From JAKAWM01 sp049966695 (GTDB lineage Bacteria > Actinomycetota > Acidimicrobiia > Acidimicrobiales > Palsa-688), in the NCBI GenBank assembly GCA_049966695.1, contig JBMFUG010000039.1:1-23843 (forward strand): DNA of 23,843 bases, written 5' to 3'. The notes under the pieces were generated by a model that searched no databases, had not been told where the DNA came from, and worked only from the letters and a program-made list of their open reading frames with translations. Position 1 is the first letter of the stretch. Each line of letters begins with the position of its first letter. Shown in pieces: positions 14,497 through 22,213 of this stretch. Both the position numbers and the translations under genes were made by a program.

Positions 14497-16311
14497 ATGA
14501 GTGAGACACGCCCTGTCCAGACGACCTTGGACCCTGCCAAGATCCGCAACTTGTCGATCGTGGCCCATATCGACCACGGCAAATCGACGCTGTCGGACCG
14601 CATCTTGGAGCTCACGGGGGCGGTGAGCCCTCGTGAAATGCGCGACCAGTACTTGGACTCGATGGACATAGAGCGCGAGCGGGGGATAACCATCAAAGCC
14701 CAAAACGTGAGAGTGCACTGGAAAGGTTGCACGGTCCACCTGATCGATACCCCCGGCCACGTCGATTTCAGCTACGAGGTGAGCCGCAGCCTGGCTGCCT
14801 GTGAGGGCGTTGTCCTCCTGGTGGACGCCGCCCAGGGCATAGAGGCCCAGACCCTGGCGCACGCGTACTTGGCCCTAGAGCACGACTTGGAGATACTGGC
14901 AGTCCTCAACAAGATCGACCTCCCCGCAGCTGACCCTGACCGGTGCGCAGCCGAGATCGAGGCCGTGCTTGGTATCCCAAGGGAACAGATCTTACGGGTC
15001 TCTGCCAAGACGGGCGAGGGTGTGCCGGCGCTGCTTGACGCCGTGTGCGAACGCATCCCGCCTCCGGCTGGCGACCCGCTGGCGCCTCTGCAGGCTCTCA
15101 TCTTCGATTCTTATTATGACCAGTACAGGGGGGTCGTGAGCTCGGTCCGGGTGGTGAACGGGACACTAAGTGCTGGCTCCAAGCTCCGCTTCATGCAGAC
15201 GGGCCGCACGCACGAAGCCGAAGAGATCGGTGTCCGCCTACCTGCGCAGAGCGAAGTTGGCTTGCTCGGCCCCGGAGAAGTGGGCTACCTGATCGCTGGC
15301 ATCAAGGACGTCGGCGAGGCCCGTAGCGGGGAAACGGTCACTGAAGCCGTTCGGCCAGCAGACGAGGCGCTGGCGGGCTACGAGGAACCAAAACCAATGG
15401 TTTTTTGCGGTATCTACCCGACTGAAGGGGACGAGTTCGAGGCGCTTAGGGACTCGTTGGAGAAGTTGCGGCTTTCCGATGCGTCGATATCGTTTGCGCC
15501 TGAAACATCAGCGGCGCTCGGTTTTGGGTTCCGCTGTGGGTTCCTTGGCCTGCTGCACATGGACATCGTGAGGGAGCGCCTAGAAAGAGAGTTCGGCCTG
15601 TCGCTTATAGCGACTGCCCCCAGCGTCGAGTACTTAGCCCGCCTGACCGATGGCACGACTGTTCGCTTGCACAGCCCGGCCGAGATGCCCCCTCCGCAGC
15701 GGATCGCTCAGATCGAAGAGCCTTACGTACAGGCCACCATGCTCTTGCCCGCCGAGAGCACGGGCACGGTGATGGAGCTGTGCCAAGCGCGACGTGGCGA
15801 GATGCTGCGCATGGAGTACCTGTCGCCGGAAAGGGTCGAGCTAGTTTACAAATTGCCGCTCTCCGAGGTCGTCATGGACTTCTTCGACGCCTTGAAAAGC
15901 CGCACTCGCGGTTACGCAAGCCTCGACTACGAACCGGCTGGTTTTGTCCCAGGGGACCTTCAAAAGGTCGAGGTGCTGCTGAACGGGGTGCCGGTCGACG
16001 CCTTCAGTGCCATAGTGCACCGCTCGGACGTGGTCGAGTACGGCCGGCGTATGACAGAAAAACTGCGCGAGCTTATACCTCGCCAGTTGTTCGACGTGCC
16101 CATCCAGGCCGCTGCGGGCGGGCGCATAATCGCCCGGGAGACAGTCAAGGCCAAGCGTAAAGACGTGCTGGCCAAGTGCTACGGAGGGGATATAACCCGC
16201 AAGCGCAAGCTTTTGGAGAAGCAAAAAGAGGGCAAAAAGCGGATGAAGAGCATCGGGCGGGTCGAAGTGCCGCAAGAGGCCTTTATAGAGGCCCTCCGTC
16301 TGCAGGGCTGA
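14497..16311 (+). CDS. lepA: Elongation factor 4 (LepA)
   Basis: Translational GTPase that acts on stalled or initiating ribosomes, 604 residues. G1 is AHIDHGKST (23-31), the switch I region is ERERGITIKAQ, G3 is DTPGHVDF and G4 is NKIDLP. EF-G-like domains II, III and V follow, and the family-specific C-terminal domain ends with KAKRKDVLAKCYGGDITRKR-type basic residues and RMKSIGRVEVPQEAFI. The ATG at 14497 gives the canonical N-terminus (MSETRPVQTTLDPAKIRNLS). The frame is open upstream to 14215 but overlaps rpsT there without similarity. No SD is evident. Confidence 0.97.
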   Translation: MSETRPVQTTLDPAKIRNLSIVAHIDHGKSTLSDRILELTGAVSPREMRDQYLDSMDIERERGITIKAQNVRVHWKGCTVHLIDTPGHVDFSYEVSRSLAACEGVVLLVDAAQGIEAQTLAHAYLALEHDLEILAVLNKIDLPAADPDRCAAEIEAVLGIPREQILRVSAKTGEGVPALLDAVCERIPPPAGDPLAPLQALIFDSYYDQYRGVVSSVRVVNGTLSAGSKLRFMQTGRTHEAEEIGVRLPAQSEVGLLGPGEVGYLIAGIKDVGEARSGETVTEAVRPADEALAGYEEPKPMVFCGIYPTEGDEFEALRDSLEKLRLSDASISFAPETSAALGFGFRCGFLGLLHMDIVRERLEREFGLSLIATAPSVEYLARLTDGTTVRLHSPAEMPPPQRIAQIEEPYVQATMLLPAESTGTVMELCQARRGEMLRMEYLSPERVELVYKLPLSEVVMDFFDALKSRTRGYASLDYEPAGFVPGDLQKVEVLLNGVPVDAFSAIVHRSDVVEYGRRMTEKLRELIPRQLFDVPIQAAAGGRIIARETVKAKRKDVLAKCYGGDITRKRKLLEKQKEGKKRMKSIGRVEVPQEAFIEALRLQG

Positions 16312-16387
16312 GGGCTCAAGGGGCAGGGCTTAGGGCGCGGCTGGGCTGGGGTGGTGGCCGGGCCGAACGCGAGCGAGAGCCGGCGGG

Positions 16388-18112
16388 CTAGGCGGTCGTC
16401 CCGAAGTAGCCCTCACGCTGTAGGTGGAGGATGATCCGTTGTGCCGCGGCCTCTGCTGTTTCCTGGCTCGTATCTATGCGGACTTCGGCTTGTTCGGGGA
16501 CCTCGTAGGGGTCCGATATGCCAGTGAACTCCTTTACGATGCCGGCCCGGGCCTTGGCGTACAGGCCCTTGCGGTCACGCGCTTCGCAGACCGCTAGTGG
16601 AGTGGAAAGGTGGACCAGGACGAACCCGCCTACGGCTTCGACCATGTGCCGTACCTCCTGGCGCACGGACTCGTAGGGGGCGATGGGGGCGCAGATCGCT
16701 ATCCCGCCGTTCTTGGTTATCTCTGAGGCTACCCAGCCGATACGGCGGATGTTGATGTCCCGGTGCTCCTTGGAGAAGCCAAGTTCCGACGACAGGTGCT
16801 TGCGCACGATGTCACCGTCTAGGAGGGTGACCGGCCGTCCGCCCTCCTCTAGCAGTTTTGTGAGCAAGATGCTGGCTATGGTCGACTTGCCGGAGCCCGA
16901 CAGCCCGGTAAAGAACACCGTGAAGCCTTGACGGGCGCGTGGCGGGTAGCTGCGACGCAGCTCGGCCGCCACTTCTGGGTAGGTGAACCAGGCTGGCACC
17001 TCTCGGCCTTCCGCTAGGCGCCGGCGCAGTTCGGTGCCAGAAATGTCGAGCACCCGTGCCCCCGGGGGCACTTCGTCGATGGGCATGTACTCGTCCCTGT
17101 CTTCGACGTACACCATCTGCTGGAAAGGCACCATCCCGACGCCCAGCTCGTCGGCGTGCTCTCCGAGCAGTTCTTGAGCGTCGTAAGGCCCATAGAAGGG
17201 CTTGCCGTTGCTGTCTTTGCCAGGGCCAGCGTGGTCTCGCCCGACGATGAAATGGCTGGCACCGTAGTTCTTACGGATGATCGCGTGCCAGACTGCTTCT
17301 CGCGGGCCACCCATCCGCATCGCCAGGGGCAGAAGCGACAGGGTGGCCGTGGAGTGGGGGTAGCTCTTCATCACCGCTTGGTAGCACCGCACGCGGGTGT
17401 GGTGGTCAACGTCGCCTGGCTTGGTCATCCCGACTGTCGGGTGAACGAGCAGGTTGGCCTCGAGCTGACGGGCAGCGCGCAGGGTGAGCTCGACATGGGC
17501 CCGGTGCATGGGGTTGCGGGTCTGAAAGGCGACGACCCTTTCCCAGCCCAGCTCTTCGAAACGGGCTCTTAACTGCGCAGGGGTAAGGCGCAGGGCCTTG
17601 TAGTCGTAGTGGACGGGGAGCGACAGCGCTTCCAACTTGCCAGCAGCGTAGATACGACCGGAACGCTCGAACAGGTAAGCCACGCCGGGGTGGGCACGGT
17701 CAGTGGTGCCAAAGACCAGCTTTGCCTCGCGCTCAAGGTCGGGCCTGTACAGCTCGGATACGTGGAGCACCGCCAACATGACGCCCTCTGGGTCCCGCAG
17801 GGCCAGACTGGTGCCTGGGCCGAGCTCGGCCGCCTTTTCCTCTGGGAGGTCGAGGTTGACCGGTATGGGCCACAGTGTCCCGTCAGCCAAGCGCATCGTG
17901 CCGCATACGGACTCGTAGTCCTCTTGGCCCAAGAAACCCCGAAGAGGCGAGAAGCCGCCGTTGACGAGCAGCTCGAGGTCGCAAAGCTGGCGTGGGTTGA
18001 GGTCCCAGGAGGGCCAGCCTCGCGACTCCTGCTTCAGTTGGGCCGCGCGTTCGGGGCTGACGACCAAGTCCACCAGAGCCCCGCCGTGGGGGCTTACGAG
18101 CTGTCCGGTCAC
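16388..18112 (-). CDS. sat-cysC: Bifunctional ATP sulfurylase / APS kinase
   Basis: Fusion enzyme for sulfate activation, 574 residues: ATP + sulfate to adenosine-5'-phosphosulfate (APS), then phosphorylation to PAPS. The N-terminal ATP sulfurylase part (about 1-385) has a PUA-like start, QTRNPMHRAH (197-206) and GRDHAGPG (from 291). The APS kinase part (about 395-574) has the P-loop GLSGSGKS (403-410), LLDGDIVRKHLS, SKEHRDINIRRIG and the FTGISDPYE substrate loop, so both halves look active. I choose the GTG at 18112 because GGAGG lies five nucleotides before it. The TTG at 18124 overlaps that SD. The gene sits alone between lepA and hrcA, convergent with lepA. A small hairpin (18130-18144) lies in its leader. 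Confidence 0.95.
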   Translation of the reverse strand: MTGQLVSPHGGALVDLVVSPERAAQLKQESRGWPSWDLNPRQLCDLELLVNGGFSPLRGFLGQEDYESVCGTMRLADGTLWPIPVNLDLPEEKAAELGPGTSLALRDPEGVMLAVLHVSELYRPDLEREAKLVFGTTDRAHPGVAYLFERSGRIYAAGKLEALSLPVHYDYKALRLTPAQLRARFEELGWERVVAFQTRNPMHRAHVELTLRAARQLEANLLVHPTVGMTKPGDVDHHTRVRCYQAVMKSYPHSTATLSLLPLAMRMGGPREAVWHAIIRKNYGASHFIVGRDHAGPGKDSNGKPFYGPYDAQELLGEHADELGVGMVPFQQMVYVEDRDEYMPIDEVPPGARVLDISGTELRRRLAEGREVPAWFTYPEVAAELRRSYPPRARQGFTVFFTGLSGSGKSTIASILLTKLLEEGGRPVTLLDGDIVRKHLSSELGFSKEHRDINIRRIGWVASEITKNGGIAICAPIAPYESVRQEVRHMVEAVGGFVLVHLSTPLAVCEARDRKGLYAKARAGIVKEFTGISDPYEVPEQAEVRIDTSQETAEAAAQRIILHLQREGYFGTTA

Positions 18113-18129
18113 TGTGTCCTCCAAGTCTT

Positions 18130-18144
18130 GTCGTAAAACACGAC
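18130..18144 (-). other. Small hairpin in the sat-cysC leader
   Basis: GTCGT-AAAAC-ACGAC, a 5-bp stem just upstream of the SD of sat-cysC. It may modulate translation or be part of an operator. The A/T-rich TTATTACTAG that precedes it on the minus strand could hold the promoter. No match to a known sulfur riboswitch was noticed. Confidence 0.3.
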
Positions 18145-18204
18145 CAAACTAGTAATAATTGGCAAGCTGCACAAATGGGAGACGCCGCGGCCACCCCGAG
18201 GACC

Positions 18205-18231
18205 CTGGCAGTCGGTAACCTTGATTGCCAG
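18205..18231 (+). promoter_or_regulatory. CIRCE-like operator overlapping hrcA promoter
   Basis: CTGGCAGTC-N9-GATTGCCAG: 9-bp arms with one mismatch and a 9-nt spacer, the same geometry as the HrcA operator CIRCE (TTAGCACTC-N9-GAGTGCTAA). Six of nine positions per arm agree with CIRCE, and the changes are symmetric. The spacer contains the TAACCT -10 box (18216-18221), and the element ends two nucleotides before the hrcA ATG. This fits autorepression by HrcA. Confidence 0.55.
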
Positions 18232-18233
18232 AG

Positions 18234-19442
18234 ATGCTGGACGATCGTAAAGCAGCGATACTGCGCGCTGTAGTGGAATGCTACATCCGCGAAGCACAAC
18301 CGGTAAGTTCCGCGTACGTCACCCAGTTTGGCAACCTCGGGGTGTCTCCAGCGACAGTGCGTAACGAGATGGCGGTGCTGGAGCAGGAGGGCTACCTTTT
18401 GCAGCCGCACGCCAGCGCTGGCCGGGTCCCGACTGACAAGGGCTACCGTTTCTTCGTCGACTCGCTAGCTGGTCCCGCCCCGTTGGGCCAGGCACAGGCC
18501 GAACTGGTCCGGATGTTCTTCGCTAGGACCCATGGCGAACTTGAGCACCTACTGCACGAGACGAGCGAGCTTTTGTCAAAGCTGACCGACTATGCCGCAG
18601 TGGTTGTCGCGCCGAACGTGCCCGAGCCAGGGCGGGTTCGCTCTGTGCAGCTTGTAAAGCTGGCTCGTGGTGCTGTGCTGGCTGTGGCCGTCCTAAGCAA
18701 CGGGGCAGTAGAGCGTCGTGCTCTCGAGCTGCCGACAGACATCGGAGAAGGACAGGTCCAGCAGGCCTCTGCTGCGCTGGCGGCATTCCTCGTTGGGTCA
18801 AGCCTCGAGAAGCAGGGCTCGCTGGCGAGGACTGGGGACGTGGCTGTCGACAACTTAGCCACGATGGCTTTAAATGCCCTGCGCAAGCCGGACTACGACA
18901 ACGGGGAGCAAGTCTTTGTGGGCGGGGCCGCTCGCATGGCCGTTGCCTTTGACGCAGTGGGTACCATCCGGCAGGTCCTCGGCATCTTGGAGCAGCAGTT
19001 CGTGCTTGTCACGTTGCTAAAGGACGTCCTCGACCGCGGGCTGTCTGTGGCAATAGGCACCGAGCACGGGCTGGCCCCCTTGGCTGATTGTTCTGTCGTT
19101 GTGGCCCCCTACGAAGTGGACGGCGAGCGCGCTGGCACGGTAGGTGTCCTTGGGCCGACGCGTATGCACTACGACCAAGCAATGACGGCGGTGGCCGTAG
19201 TGTCCAAAAAGCTGACGGAGGTCTTGAGCGAGGGCACCAGCGAGCCCCCACATAGGCGTCTGTCAGCGGCCGGGCTGCCTAATGGCGGCGGTCGCCTCGC
19301 CGGGTCTGCTAAAGCTGAGAGCCCCGGGCCCAGCGGGCTGGGTGGCGAGCCAGCTTCAGCGGGCCGTGGTGGCAGGCTCGCCCGACCTGGCCCAGGTGGT
19401 ACCTTGGCCGCAACTCCCGGGGAGGTGCAAGAACGTGGCTGA
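18234..19442 (+). CDS. hrcA: Heat-inducible transcription repressor HrcA (extended C-terminus)
   Basis: Repressor of chaperone genes that binds CIRCE elements. The N-terminal winged helix (MLDDRKAAILRAVVECYIREAQPVSS..SPATVRNEMAVLEQEGYLLQPHASAGRVPTDKGYR, split here for reading) is typical, followed by the GAF-like and dimerisation segments (VVVAPNV, SVAIGTEH, GVLGPTRMHYDQAMTAV). Normal HrcA ends near residue 335-345; this frame runs to 402 with a Gly/Ser/Pro/Ala-rich tail. The ATG at 18234 lacks an SD and follows a TAACCT box, so the mRNA is probably near-leaderless. The stop overlaps the dnaJ start by eight nucleotides (GTGGCTGA), indicating coupling. Confidence 0.95.
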   Translation: MLDDRKAAILRAVVECYIREAQPVSSAYVTQFGNLGVSPATVRNEMAVLEQEGYLLQPHASAGRVPTDKGYRFFVDSLAGPAPLGQAQAELVRMFFARTHGELEHLLHETSELLSKLTDYAAVVVAPNVPEPGRVRSVQLVKLARGAVLAVAVLSNGAVERRALELPTDIGEGQVQQASAALAAFLVGSSLEKQGSLARTGDVAVDNLATMALNALRKPDYDNGEQVFVGGAARMAVAFDAVGTIRQVLGILEQQFVLVTLLKDVLDRGLSVAIGTEHGLAPLADCSVVVAPYEVDGERAGTVGVLGPTRMHYDQAMTAVAVVSKKLTEVLSEGTSEPPHRRLSAAGLPNGGGRLAGSAKAESPGPSGLGGEPASAGRGGRLARPGPGGTLAATPGEVQERG

Positions 19443-20568
19443 GCAGGACTACTATGAGCTTTTAGGCGTGAGCCGCAACGCCACCGACGATGAGATCAAG
19501 CGCGCTTACCGCCGCCTAGCCCGGGAGCTGCACCCTGACACCAATGCAGGCGCTCCAGACGAGGCCAAGGTGGAGCGCTTCAAGTTGGTCAACCGGGCCT
19601 ACGAGACGTTGAGGGACCCCGAGCGCCGACGCCAGTACGACATGTTCGGCCCCGATGGTGAGCGGGGGGGTGACCCATTTGCCGGCTTCACGGCCGCCTC
19701 GGGCCTAGGCGACATTTTCGACGCCTTTTTTGGTGGGAGCCCCTTTGGGGCGCGGCCAGGTGGGAGACGCGCCGGCCCGCCTCAAGGGGAGAACGTCGAA
19801 GCTGTGCTGGATCTCGAGTTCTCCGAGGCAGTGCTGGGCACTGAACGGGAAGTCACTGTGCGGGCCGGGGTGGTGTGCGAGGCGTGCTCTGGTAGCGGGG
19901 CGCGTGCCGGGACGACGCCGGTGACGTGTTCGGTTTGCAACGGCCTTGGCGAGGTGCGCAGGGTCCGCCAGTCACTTCTGGGCCAGATGGTGACCTCCAG
20001 CCCTTGTCCTCACTGCGGTGGCACTGGGGAGGAAATTTTGTCGCCCTGCCCGGAATGTAAAGGCCAGGGCCGGCGTTTAGACGAAAAGACCTACAAGGTC
20101 GAGATCCCTGCGGGGGTGGACGACGGTTCTACTTTGCGGCTTTCAGGCCGTGGCGCGGCCGGTGCCCGAGGCGGCCCCCCGGGAGACCTTTACCTTCACC
20201 TGCGCGTCCGTCCTCACCCGACGTTGTCGCGCGACGGTTACGACCTGCGCACGGTGCTGGAGGCGACGATGACGCAGGCCGCTTTGGGGGCTCAGCTGAA
20301 GGTCGACACCATAGAGGGCCCAGAAGAGATCAGTGTGCCTGCTGGTTGCCAGAGCGGGTACGAGGTGCGCTTGCGGGGTCGTGGCGTGCCCCATTTGCAG
20401 CGGCGCGGGCGGGGCGACTTGATCGTGACGATCGTTGTCAAGACACCTACGGATCTCACCCCAACCCAAGAGGAGCTGTTGCGCCGCTTTGCTGCCGAGC
20501 GCCACGAGGAGGTGGCACCGCCTGAATCGGTGGGGCTTGTCGGCCGCATTCGCAGTGCCTTCAAATAG
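19435..20568 (+). CDS. dnaJ: Chaperone DnaJ
   Basis: Co-chaperone that stimulates the DnaK ATPase and binds unfolded substrates, 377 residues. J domain at about 4-70 with HPD at 33-35; short Gly/Phe region (DPFAGFTAASGLGDIFDAFFGG); four complete CxxCxGxG zinc motifs (CEACSGSG, CSVCNGLG, CPHCGGTG, CPECKGQG); then the two C-terminal beta domains. The GTG at 19435 has GGAGG eight nucleotides upstream and begins the J domain exactly. The open frame extends upstream to 19282 within hrcA but has no family similarity. DnaK and GrpE are not in the window. Confidence 0.97.
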   Translation: MAEQDYYELLGVSRNATDDEIKRAYRRLARELHPDTNAGAPDEAKVERFKLVNRAYETLRDPERRRQYDMFGPDGERGGDPFAGFTAASGLGDIFDAFFGGSPFGARPGGRRAGPPQGENVEAVLDLEFSEAVLGTEREVTVRAGVVCEACSGSGARAGTTPVTCSVCNGLGEVRRVRQSLLGQMVTSSPCPHCGGTGEEILSPCPECKGQGRRLDEKTYKVEIPAGVDDGSTLRLSGRGAAGARGGPPGDLYLHLRVRPHPTLSRDGYDLRTVLEATMTQAALGAQLKVDTIEGPEEISVPAGCQSGYEVRLRGRGVPHLQRRGRGDLIVTIVVKTPTDLTPTQEELLRRFAAERHEEVAPPESVGLVGRIRSAFK

Positions 20569-20653
20569 CGCAGGCCCGGTCCAAGCTCGGGTGCCCGGAG
20601 GGGGGAAAGCGCCCCAGGCGCCTGCTCACGTGGCCGGGGAAAGGGTACGCCAG

Positions 20654-21382
20654 GTGGCTGCTCATGTGTTCGTCGAGGACCTGGTTCGTCCGGCCTTGAC
20701 TGCCGAAGATTTCCATCACCTCGCCCATGTGCTGCGTTTGCGCCCCGGGGAGGCGGTTTCAGTGGCAGACGGCCGTGGGAGCTGGCGGCTCTGCTATTGG
20801 GACGGGTCGGCATCGCTGTGTCCCGATGGTGATGTCGTCGGCGGGGCCAGAGCCCCAGCGCCGGCGCTGACGGTCGCGTTTGTGCTCACAAAGGGTTCCA
20901 AGCCCGAGTGGACGGTACAGAAGCTGACCGAAGCAGGAATTGACCGCATCGTCGTCATGACCTCTGCCAGGGGTGTGGTCCGTTGGCACACAGAGCGTGC
21001 TGCGCGCCAGCTCGGACGGCTGAGGGTGGTAGCGCGTGAAGCGGCCATGCAGAGCCGCAGGTTGTGGTTGCCGTCGGTCAGCGGGCCTGTACCGTTCGAG
21101 ACGATGGCGACCGAGGGCGGTGTTGCCCTTTCCCATATTTCCGGGGCCCCGCTTACGCTGGGCACGCCGACCGTGCTTGTAGGGCCTGAGGGTGGCTGGA
21201 GCGATGACGAACTGGCTTGCGTCCCGGTGAAGGTACGCCTTGGGCCACACGTCCTGCGGGCCGAGACAGCGGCCGTTGCAGCAGGCATAATGCTGTCAGC
21301 GCTTCGGGAGGGCCTGGTGTCGTGCGCCGCTCCGGGGGCAGCTTCGGTCGGTACACCTGACGCCTCGGCCAGAGTGGTCTAA
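20654..21382 (+). CDS. rsmE: 16S rRNA (uracil-1498-N3)-methyltransferase
   Basis: SPOUT-class SAM-dependent enzyme that methylates N3 of U1498 in 16S rRNA, about 242 residues. N-terminal PUA-like domain (HVFVEDLVRPALTAEDFHHLAHVLRL), then the knotted domain with LTKGSKPEWTVQKLTEAGIDRIV, VAREAAMQSRRLWLP, VGPEGGWSDDEL and LRAETAAVAA, all family signatures. The start is uncertain: the GTG at 20654 is preceded by AAAGGG, eight nucleotides away, and gives the normal length. GTGs at 20630 and 20591 are alternatives. The gene follows dnaJ by 85 nt and ends 14 nt before tRNA-Glu. Confidence 0.92.
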   Translation: MAAHVFVEDLVRPALTAEDFHHLAHVLRLRPGEAVSVADGRGSWRLCYWDGSASLCPDGDVVGGARAPAPALTVAFVLTKGSKPEWTVQKLTEAGIDRIVVMTSARGVVRWHTERAARQLGRLRVVAREAAMQSRRLWLPSVSGPVPFETMATEGGVALSHISGAPLTLGTPTVLVGPEGGWSDDELACVPVKVRLGPHVLRAETAAVAAGIMLSALREGLVSCAAPGAASVGTPDASARVV

Positions 21383-21385
21383 ACT
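21380..21385 (+). promoter_or_regulatory. -10 box TAAACT of tRNA-Glu
   Basis: TAAACT overlaps the rsmE stop codon and ends 11 nt before the first base of tRNA-Glu. It suggests the tRNA has its own promoter in addition to read-through. Confidence 0.4.
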
Positions 21386-21396
21386 GCTCCGAGCTT

Positions 21397-21472
21397 GGCC
21401 CCATCGTCTAGAGGCCCAGGACACCACCCTCTCAAGGTGGAGACACGGGTTCGAACCCCGTTGGGGCTACCA
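21397..21472 (+). tRNA. tRNA-Glu (anticodon CTC)
   Basis: Full cloverleaf with an encoded CCA end. The acceptor GGCCCCA pairs with TGGGGCT (the terminal pair is G-U), discriminator A. The anticodon stem CCACC/GGTGG surrounds CTCTCAA, giving CTC. The T arm is CGGGG/CCCCG-type around TTCGAAC. The accessory DNA to the right begins directly at its 3' end, a common attachment place for integrating elements. Confidence 0.96.
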
Positions 21473-21596
21473 AGAAAAGAGCAGGTCAGAGGGGGTGTTT
21501 GGCCACGGCCTCGGCAAAGTCAGCGCGTGCAGGGCTGACCTGAGCTGACGCGGCGGTACTGGCGCTGACGCTGCCTGCTCTGCTGCAAGCTCGGGG
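21473..21596. other. Spacer with nested inverted repeats after tRNA-Glu
   Basis: AGAGCAGG (21478) pairs with CCTGCTCT (21574), and CAGGTCAG (21482) with CTGACCTG (21535); the word GCTGAC recurs several times. No duplicate of the tRNA 3' end is seen in the window. It may be a decayed element end or a terminator-like structure. Confidence 0.35.
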
Positions 21597-21982
21597 ATGT
21601 CGTCGCCAACGCTGTCGGTTCGACCGCTCCTCCCAGGAGGCCGAGCCCGCTTCGATGAGACCCTCGAGCGCCAGCATTGGTCAAGCGCTGGCCTCGTCGG
21701 CGAGCTAATGCGCTACGTCGCTGAAGAAGACGGCGAGCGGCGTGCGCTTGTTGGCTTCGTGCCCGCTGCGCTGTGCGTGCGAAGTCGCGAGGAGCTGGTG
21801 ACTTGGAGCGATGCCCAGCGCTATCGCCGGCTGCGCTAGGTCGCTAACGATCAGCGCTTCTGCGAACTTGACGAGCACCGCCGCAAGAACCTCGCCTCCG
21901 AAGTGCCCTCCCTCACGCTTGTCGTCCCCGGCCCTTGCGGCAGGTCGGGCAGGGTGCTAGCTGGCATCGGTGCGCCAAGCTA
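21597..21982 (+). pseudogene. Decayed DruA/DUF4338 protein fragment
   Basis: Front part of a DUF4338 (DruA-type) protein, a family found in Druantia anti-phage loci and also on transposon-like elements. The open part (80 codons from the ATG at 21597) reads SVRPLLPGGRARFDETLERQ..SAGLVGELMRYVAEEDGERRALVGF..AALCVRSREELVTWSD. A TAG follows at 21837, but the same frame continues after it with VANDQRFCELDEHRRKNLASEV, which matches the family's next conserved block (NNxRFLxLP...NLAS). It then degenerates and stops at 21982. The catalytic-looking C-terminal half is missing. I infer an in-frame nonsense mutation plus a deletion. No other Druantia genes (druB-druE) are visible. Confidence 0.75.
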
Positions 21983-21994
21983 AGTTCGGGGCCG

Positions 21995-22213
21995 ATGGCC
22001 CGTACCGTGCACATGCCGTACACCGTCGAACAGGCCGAGACGGGTTGGTGGTGCGCTCATGCCCCGCTGCCAGGCGGGGGGGCGAACGGCGAAGGCCGCA
22101 CCCGTGGCGAAGCTGTCGCAGACCTGCGTCAAGCCTTGGACGGGTGGCTCAAGGAGTTCGGTGTGCCCGAGGAACTGAGCGTCACCGTCCCCGACTTGGT
22201 GCGACTCTCATGA
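21995..22213 (+). CDS. HicB-like antitoxin-type protein, no HicA partner
   Basis: 72-residue protein with the HicB partial-RNase-H fold: MPYTVEQAETGWWCAHAPLPGG, then GRTRGEAVADLRQALDGWLKEFG. In type II toxin-antitoxin modules HicB neutralises the HicA mRNA nuclease. It has no C-terminal DNA-binding domain, and no HicA-like frame (short, with a GSH.. motif) is seen on either side. An orphan antitoxin or a remnant is likely. The ATG at 21995 is preferred. The open frame runs upstream to 21935 into the DruA fossil, and the SD is weak. A perfect dyad CTCTCA-TGA-TGAGAG (22205-22219) overlaps the stop codon. Confidence 0.65.
   Translation: MARTVHMPYTVEQAETGWWCAHAPLPGGGANGEGRTRGEAVADLRQALDGWLKEFGVPEELSVTVPDLVRLS

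Noticed and set aside
18225..18233. TTG start for HrcA three codons upstream
   Set aside because: It lies inside the right arm of the CIRCE-like dyad and adds nothing known from HrcA; the ATG at 18234 fits better.
21597..21982. Active Druantia anti-phage system
   Set aside because: Only the front of a DruA-like protein remains, with an internal stop, and no helicase druE or other partners are present.
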